Of a stretch of 38,550 bases of DNA, positions 34,086 to 38,550 are shown in pieces (within the stretch, counting starts at the first letter, position 1; the number at the start of each line of letters is the position of its first letter). Source of the stretch: Chloroflexi bacterium GWC2_73_18. GTDB taxonomy: Bacteria; Chloroflexota; Limnocylindria; Limnocylindrales; CSP1-4. The stretch spans positions 16,696 through 55,245 of the forward strand of contig MGMJ01000127.1 in the NCBI GenBank assembly GCA_001794945.1, given 5' to 3'. The position numbers were made by a program, and so were the translations under genes. The notes under the pieces are model-generated. The model saw nothing but the letters and a program-made list of their open reading frames with translations. It did not search any database and was not told the origin of the DNA.

Positions 34086-35357
34086 CTACTGGCGGCTTGG
34101 CCGAGATCGGTCGGCCTCGCCGCTGTGCTGCGGTGTGGGCAGAGCGTCGTCATCGAGGAGCCGCCGAGCGAACAGCGACGTCGTCAAGCGGAGCACCTCA
34201 TCGCCGGCGAGCGGTCGCCCGAGGAGCTGCTCGACCCGGGCGAGGCGATAGCTCACCGTCCGGACGCCGACCCCGAGCGCGCGGGCGGCGGCTCTGAGGT
34301 TCTGCCGAGCCGCGACGTATGCGCCGACGGTCCGGAGAAGCTCCTCGCCGTTGCGGGGCGCGTCAAGGATCGGCCCGAGCTCGCGATCGATCGCGGCGCG
34401 GAGGAGCCCCTCGTCGGCGAGGAGCGCGCGCTCGAGGAGCAGGTCGTCAGCCGTTCGGTGGCCGCGGAGCCCGAGGCGCTCGGCGACGAGGAGCGCGCCG
34501 AACGCGGCCCCGAAGGCGGGGGCGACCCTGGCCAGACCCGCCGCGAGCGGCGCCTCTACGGCGAGCCAGCCCTCGGGCCCGGCCAGATCGTCGAGGACTG
34601 CGTCGAGGGCGCCGACGCCCGGCCAGCTCGATCGCGCGAGCAGGACGAGGCGACCCCGCGTGGTGGCGATGATCGGGGGGCTCGCGGCGCCATCCCGTCC
34701 GGACCGGCCCGGGCGGTCGAGGGCAAGGGTCACGCGCAGAACCTCGGGTGCTTCGTCCTCGAGCTCCCGGTCGATCCCCGCGACGAGGACGCGGTATCGG
34801 TCACCGGGGGTGAGCCCGAAGTGGGCGGCCCGGCGGGTGATCCGGGCGGCAGCGGCCGGATCGTCGGGCGCTAGCTCGAGGAGCTCGTCGAGGAACTCGC
34901 GGCGAGCGGCGCCGGTTCGGGCGGCGATCTCCCGTTCGGCCTGGCCGTAGCCCTCGGCGAGCGCGCCGGCGGCCGAGTCGCCCGCCTTCAGGAGGGCCGT
35001 GCCGAGCGCGGCGAGGGCGGCGGAGTCGCCTGTCGGGGGGCGCGAGGCGGCCGCCCACAGGACCCACCCAGAGGTGAGGTATCGATCGAGAAGTCGCTGG
35101 AGGGGCTCTCCCTCTCGCGCGGCACGTGAGCCTGCGAGGCGCAGGCGAGTCAACTCATCCGGGGTGAGCTCCTCGGTACGAAGAAGGGCAGCGATCGTCG
35201 ACTCGACGGCCGCGCGCGTGGACACGGCGAGCGCCTCTAGGTCTTCGTCAGGGCTGGCCACGTCTCGGACGATCTCGGCGACGATGGGCTCGAGCTCCTG
35301 CCGGAGGGCCTCGATCAGACCGGCATAGAGCGGGGGTGATCGATGGGATTGCCTCAT
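34086..35357 (-). CDS. PucR/CdaR-type regulator with C-terminal HTH
   Basis: LLRTVGAYVAARQNLRAAARALGVGVRTVSYRLARVEQLLGRPL; ATG at 35355-35357 with TATCCT 6 nt upstream. Confidence 0.82.
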   Translation of the reverse strand: MRQSHRSPPLYAGLIEALRQELEPIVAEIVRDVASPDEDLEALAVSTRAAVESTIAALLRTEELTPDELTRLRLAGSRAAREGEPLQRLLDRYLTSGWVLWAAASRPPTGDSAALAALGTALLKAGDSAAGALAEGYGQAEREIAARTGAARREFLDELLELAPDDPAAAARITRRAAHFGLTPGDRYRVLVAGIDRELEDEAPEVLRVTLALDRPGRSGRDGAASPPIIATTRGRLVLLARSSWPGVGALDAVLDDLAGPEGWLAVEAPLAAGLARVAPAFGAAFGALLVAERLGLRGHRTADDLLLERALLADEGLLRAAIDRELGPILDAPRNGEELLRTVGAYVAARQNLRAAARALGVGVRTVSYRLARVEQLLGRPLAGDEVLRLTTSLFARRLLDDDALPTPQHSGEADRSRPSRQ

Positions 35358-35363
35358 CCGGGC

Positions 35364-35369
35364 AGGATA
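35364..35369 (-). promoter_or_regulatory. -10 element TATCCT placed 6 nt from the PucR ATG (leaderless transcript candidate)
   Basis: plus strand cat-ccgggc-aggata. Confidence 0.5.
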
Positions 35370-35574
35370 CGACGGTCTGAGTTGCTGCATCGTGGTCTTG
35401 TTTGCCCGGAGCAGGACCAGCGACACTGTCCGGTGCGAGGCCAGCCATGGGGCTGCCAGCCTCTCACCGCCCGGGCCCGCCGATCGCCATCGCGGTCGAC
35501 GGGCCGCCAGCTTCCTCCAAACGGCGGCCGGCCTCCCTCCGACCGCCGTCCTCCCATCAAAGGATCGCCACCAG

Positions 35575-36534
35575 TTGGACTCGACCTCCCTACTCGCCGT
35601 CGGCTTCACCGTCTTCATCGTGGTCGCGCTCGCCCTGGACCTCGGCGTCTTCCATCGCAAGGCCCATGTCGTCGGCGCCCGTGAGGCCCTTGCCTGGACC
35701 TCCGTCTGGGTCACGCTGGCCGTCCTCTTCGGGATCGGGCTCTTCCTGGTACGAGGCGGGCAGACCGCGATCGAGTACTTCACTGGCTACGTGATCGAGT
35801 ACTCGCTCAGCGTCGACAATGTGTTCGTCTTCACCCTCATCTTCGCCGCCTTCGCCGTCCCGCGGAACCTCCAGCATCGGGTGCTCTTCTGGGGCATCGT
35901 CGGCGCTCTCGTCATGCGCCTGCTCATGATCGTTGCCGGAGCCACGCTGATCGCGCAGTACCACTGGGTGCTCTACGTGTTCGGAGCATTCCTCGTGTTG
36001 ACCGGCACCCGGATGCTCGTCGCCCGCGGTGAGCACGAAGCGCATCCCGAGAACAACGTACTCGTCCGGTTCGCCCGACGTCACGTTCGCGTCACCGACG
36101 GCTTCCACGGCCAATCGTTCTTCATTCGGACGGCCGCCGGCATCGCCGCGACACCGCTGTTCCTTGCGCTCCTCGTCGTCGAGTTCAGCGATCTCATCTT
36201 CGCGGTCGACTCGATCCCCGCGATCTTCGCCGTTACGACCGACCCGTTCGTCGTCTTCACGAGCAATGCCTTCGCGATCCTCGGCCTGCGGTCGCTCTAC
36301 TTCCTGCTCGCGGAGGCGGCCGCCCGCTTCCGGTACCTCAAGGTCGGGCTGGCGCTCATCCTCGTGTTAGTCGGTAGCAAGCTCCTCGTCGCAGAAATCC
36401 TGGAGATCCCGTCCCTCGTGTCCCTTGCGATCGTGCTCTCGATCCTGGGGCTTGCCATCGCGATCTCGCTCCTCCGATCGACACCGCTCGCGGAGGACCA
36501 GTCGCTGTCGGGGGAGCCTGACGGTGACCGCTGA
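35575..36534 (+). CDS. TerC-family membrane protein
   Basis: ALDLGVFHRKAHVVGAREALAWTSVWV, YVIEYSLSVDNVFVFTLIF, VVEFSDLIFAVDSIPAIFAVTTDPFVVFTSNAFAILGLRSLYFLL; TTG start inferred. Confidence 0.92.
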   Translation: MDSTSLLAVGFTVFIVVALALDLGVFHRKAHVVGAREALAWTSVWVTLAVLFGIGLFLVRGGQTAIEYFTGYVIEYSLSVDNVFVFTLIFAAFAVPRNLQHRVLFWGIVGALVMRLLMIVAGATLIAQYHWVLYVFGAFLVLTGTRMLVARGEHEAHPENNVLVRFARRHVRVTDGFHGQSFFIRTAAGIAATPLFLALLVVEFSDLIFAVDSIPAIFAVTTDPFVVFTSNAFAILGLRSLYFLLAEAAARFRYLKVGLALILVLVGSKLLVAEILEIPSLVSLAIVLSILGLAIAISLLRSTPLAEDQSLSGEPDGDR

Positions 36535-36721
36535 CCATCCGCTCCACGAGAAACTGCCGTGCCCAGATCGTTCGGCGCCCGTCGAGCCCAGCTGAGCGAT
36601 GCGCTCCCCACTCGCCCAAGATTTGGCCCCGCAGGCGTAGCACCGCAGGCGAATAGACCGCCGCGCCAACCTGGCTCACGCTTCGGGCGGTGACACGATC
36701 CACGCCCGTAGGGGTCTGAGA

Positions 36722-37132
36722 GTGCCTTGGGCTCCGCCGCGCCGCTGCCTATGGTCCGGCTGTCATCGTCGGCAAGACGGGCCGCGCTGCGCCCTCCATG
36801 AGCGCGTCTCTCCGCGCAACCATCGCGGCGTGCCGCGTCAGGCGCGGGGCTACGACGCCGCCTACGAGGCTCGGCGGCGCGAGCTGCTCGGACTGCCTTG
36901 CCACTGGTGCGGCCAGCCCGCCGACACGGCCGATCATTTCGGGGGCGGCCTCGTGCCGGCCTGCGGCCGCTGCAACTTCGGGCGAGGCGCCCGCACGCGG
37001 TGGCGGGGAGGGGGGGGTCAAATCTCCTCGCTGGCTCCGCCCCCTAGGACCGCATGGCACCCACGTTCGCGCGTGTCCAGGTTTCGCGGTTTTGGTCACG
37101 CACGAATCGGGCGAGCTGAGCACGAAAGATGA
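36722..37132 (+). CDS. HNH-endonuclease-like phage-type protein
   Basis: RELLGLPCHWCGQPADTADHFGGGLVPACGRCNFGRG (paired CxxC with central DH). Confidence 0.65.
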   Translation: MPWAPPRRCLWSGCHRRQDGPRCALHERVSPRNHRGVPRQARGYDAAYEARRRELLGLPCHWCGQPADTADHFGGGLVPACGRCNFGRGARTRWRGGGGQISSLAPPPRTAWHPRSRVSRFRGFGHARIGRAEHER

Positions 37133-37237
37133 TGCCGAAACGGCCCGAAATGAGACCCGTTTCGCCCACGGGCGCCACCGGGCGCCCACGTGCCGCGATG
37201 AGTGAGCGCCTGGCCACTGGCGCCACCCCACGGAGAA

Positions 37238-37263
37238 GGGCCCCGGACGTGCGCCCGGGGCCC
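37238..37263 (-). terminator. Terminator-like hairpin GGGCCCCGG-ACGTGCGC-CCGGGGCCC downstream of the 88-aa minus-strand ORF
   Basis: Perfect 9-bp stem; weak U-tract. Confidence 0.55.
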
Positions 37264-37287
37264 GTGGTGCGGCTGCGGGCGGTCGGG

Positions 37288-37554
37288 CTATCCGGCGTCG
37301 GGCTCCCCCTCGCCCTCGAGGAAGCGGGCGACCTCGGCCAGCCAGCCGTCGGCGTCCTGCCCGGCGCCCAGGTCGCGGTCGAGCCTGACGCCCGGGTACG
37401 CGTCGACGCGGTGGTACAGCCAGTCGCCACCGGGCAGCCGGCGGACGTCCTGCATCACCCGCTCGAAGCGCTCCTGGAGCTCGTCGAGCCCCTCGCGGAT
37501 CTCGGCGACCTCGGCGGCGAGGTCGACGCGGTGGGTGGTCGCGTCGGCGCTCAT
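37288..37554 (-). CDS. Small (88 aa) coiled-coil-like protein, phage-type
   Basis: MSADATTHRVDLAAEVAEIREGLDELQERFERVMQDVRRLPGGDWLYHRVDAYPGVRLDRDLGAGQDADGWLAEVARFLEGEGEPDAG. Confidence 0.55.
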   Translation of the reverse strand: MSADATTHRVDLAAEVAEIREGLDELQERFERVMQDVRRLPGGDWLYHRVDAYPGVRLDRDLGAGQDADGWLAEVARFLEGEGEPDAG

Positions 37555-37557
37555 CGC

Positions 37558-37695
37558 CTACGCCTCGGGGACCTGCGCGGCCACGGTCGCCTTGGCCTTG
37601 CGGACCTTCGGCGACTCGGGCTTCGGGGCGCGACCCCTCGTGGCCGGCTTGGCCGCGGTGGCGGGCGGCTTCCGGACCGCCTGCCCGGAGAAACG
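37558..37695 (-). pseudogene. C-terminal remnant of a basic K/A/P-rich protein
   Basis: ...KPPATAAKPATRGRAPKPESPKVRKAKATVAAQVPEA; coding-like sequence ends at the junction with the recombinase remnant. Confidence 0.4.
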
Positions 37696-38520
37696 GGCCT
37701 CGCGGCCGATCGGATCCGGTACCTCCTGCGCAACCCGCTGTTCAACGGCTGGATGCGCCGCCACCGCGGGCCCGACGAGCTCCGGAAGCCGGCGCCATGG
37801 CGCACGCAGCCCCCTGTCTCGGACGCGCTGTGGGCGCAGGTCGAGAAGGTGCGCCGGGGAAAGACGCGCGGCGGTGGACCGCGCAACCGGGGGCGGGTCG
37901 ACCTCCTGGCAGGCTTGCTCGAATGCGTCTGCGGGCGCCGGCTACGGTCCGACGGGGCATTCGCCGACGGCCAGCATCGGAAGCTGCACCCTGATCCCTG
38001 CGACGCATGGGGCCGGCGCGCACGCCTGCCCGACGTGACGTGGGAGGCACCAATCCTCGCGCAGGTGAGTGGCATGCGCCTCGACGACGCCGTGCTCGCC
38101 GAGGTGATCGACGCCCTGGGCGTCAGCGGCCAGCCGACCTCGCTCGACCGGGCACGGTTGGAGAGGCAGATGCGAGATCTGGCGCTGGAGCACGTGGCAG
38201 AGCGGATCGGGGACGAGGGCTACCTGGCCCGGCTGGGTCAGATGCGCGCGGCGCTCGCCGAACTCGACGCGGTCCCGCACCGCGACGTCCCTGCCGAGCG
38301 CGTCGTTGAGTGGGTCCGGGCCTTGGCAGACACGTGGCAACGCGCCGACGTCCCTGAAGCGAAGGCGGAACTACTCCACGCCATCTACGAGCGGATCGTG
38401 GTGGTGGGGCGGCGTTTCGTCGGAGCGCCGCTCACACCGGCAGCCTATGACCACGGGCTCGCGGTCCTGCTGCCGGAGGTTGTTATGGCGCGCCCGGCAG
38501 GATTCGAACCCGCGACCTAG
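37695..38520 (+). pseudogene. 5'-truncated large serine recombinase (recombinase domain, zinc ribbon and C-terminal coiled coil only)
   Basis: DRIRYLLRNPLFNGWMRRHRGPDELRKPAPWRTQPPVSDALWAQVEKVRRG, LLAGLLECVCGRRLRSDG; no N-terminal resolvase domain upstream; stop lies inside tRNA-Arg. Confidence 0.75.
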
Positions 38521-38550
38521 TGGTCCGAAGCCACTCGCTCTGTCCGCTGA
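38486..38550 (-). tRNA. tRNA-Arg(TCG), 5' part beyond window, CCA encoded
   Basis: Revcomp TCAGCGGACAGAGCGAGTGGCTTCGGACCACTAGGTCGCGGGTTCGAATCCTGCCGGGCGCGCCA; loop CTTCGGA. Confidence 0.92.

Larger units (their letters stand above)
33594..38501. mobile_element. Degraded integrative element/genomic island at tRNA-Arg(TCG), ~4.9 kb
   Basis: 16-bp direct repeats; headless recombinase next to the tRNA; HNH and phage-like small ORFs. Confidence 0.6.

Noticed and set aside
35398-35575. yybP-ykoY-type (Mn) riboswitch upstream of the TerC gene
   Set aside because: Looked for the conserved core because TerC genes often have one; only a generic ACGGCGG/CCGCCGT hairpin was found
33937-36618. Near-repeat CTGAGC[C/G]ATGCGCTCCCC at ~33936 and ~36592 flanking pucR-terC
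   Set aside because: About 18 bp with one mismatch then an indel; a match of this length is expected by chance in a 38-kb GC-rich window and has no tRNA or recombinase context
37150-37185. GGGCGCC direct/palindromic repeats as recombination sites
   Set aside because: Short, GC-rich, and not repeated near the other element end; the tRNA-derived 16-mer is a better att candidate
1-38550. CRISPR array, rRNA genes or insertion-sequence transposases
   Set aside because: No regularly spaced repeats, no rRNA-like sequence and no recognisable transposase or terminal inverted repeats were seen

Overview
High-GC bacterial window (Chloroflexota- or Actinobacteria-like coding style; taxonomy is a guess). 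I read about 33 genes plus two tRNAs. The central ~18 kb (about 3.2-21.9 kb) reads as a rearranged nit1C-type nitrogen-starvation locus: MSMEG_0565-like glycosyltransferase, Sll0787-like AIR synthase, MSMEG_0567-like GNAT, MSMEG_0568-like radical SAM and MSMEG_0572-like protein. No nitrilase gene is visible. An amidohydrolase and an AmiS/UreI-like membrane protein are present. Nested inside is a long, translationally coupled operon with all three components related to the E. coli FdrA/YlbE/YlbF (AllFGH) oxamate carbamoyltransferase system, an FmdB-like zinc ribbon, two fumarase-superfamily C-N lyases, a ComA-like protein, a D-cysteine desulfhydrase-like PLP enzyme and several uncharacterised ORFs. 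A carbamate kinase lies ~10 kb away, next to an apparently condensed, stand-alone CarA N-terminal-like ORF. Other observations: (i) a symmetric bidirectional promoter whose shared 10-bp palindrome places a -10 hexamer exactly 7 nt from the start codons of both divergent genes; (ii) an HTH-TPR regulator near an unlisted 40-aa exported peptide ORF (RNPP-like layout); (iii) a ~4.9-kb degraded integrative element bounded by a 16-bp direct repeat of the tRNA-Arg 3' end, carrying a headless serine-recombinase remnant. All family calls come from reading sequence by eye; no searches were run.
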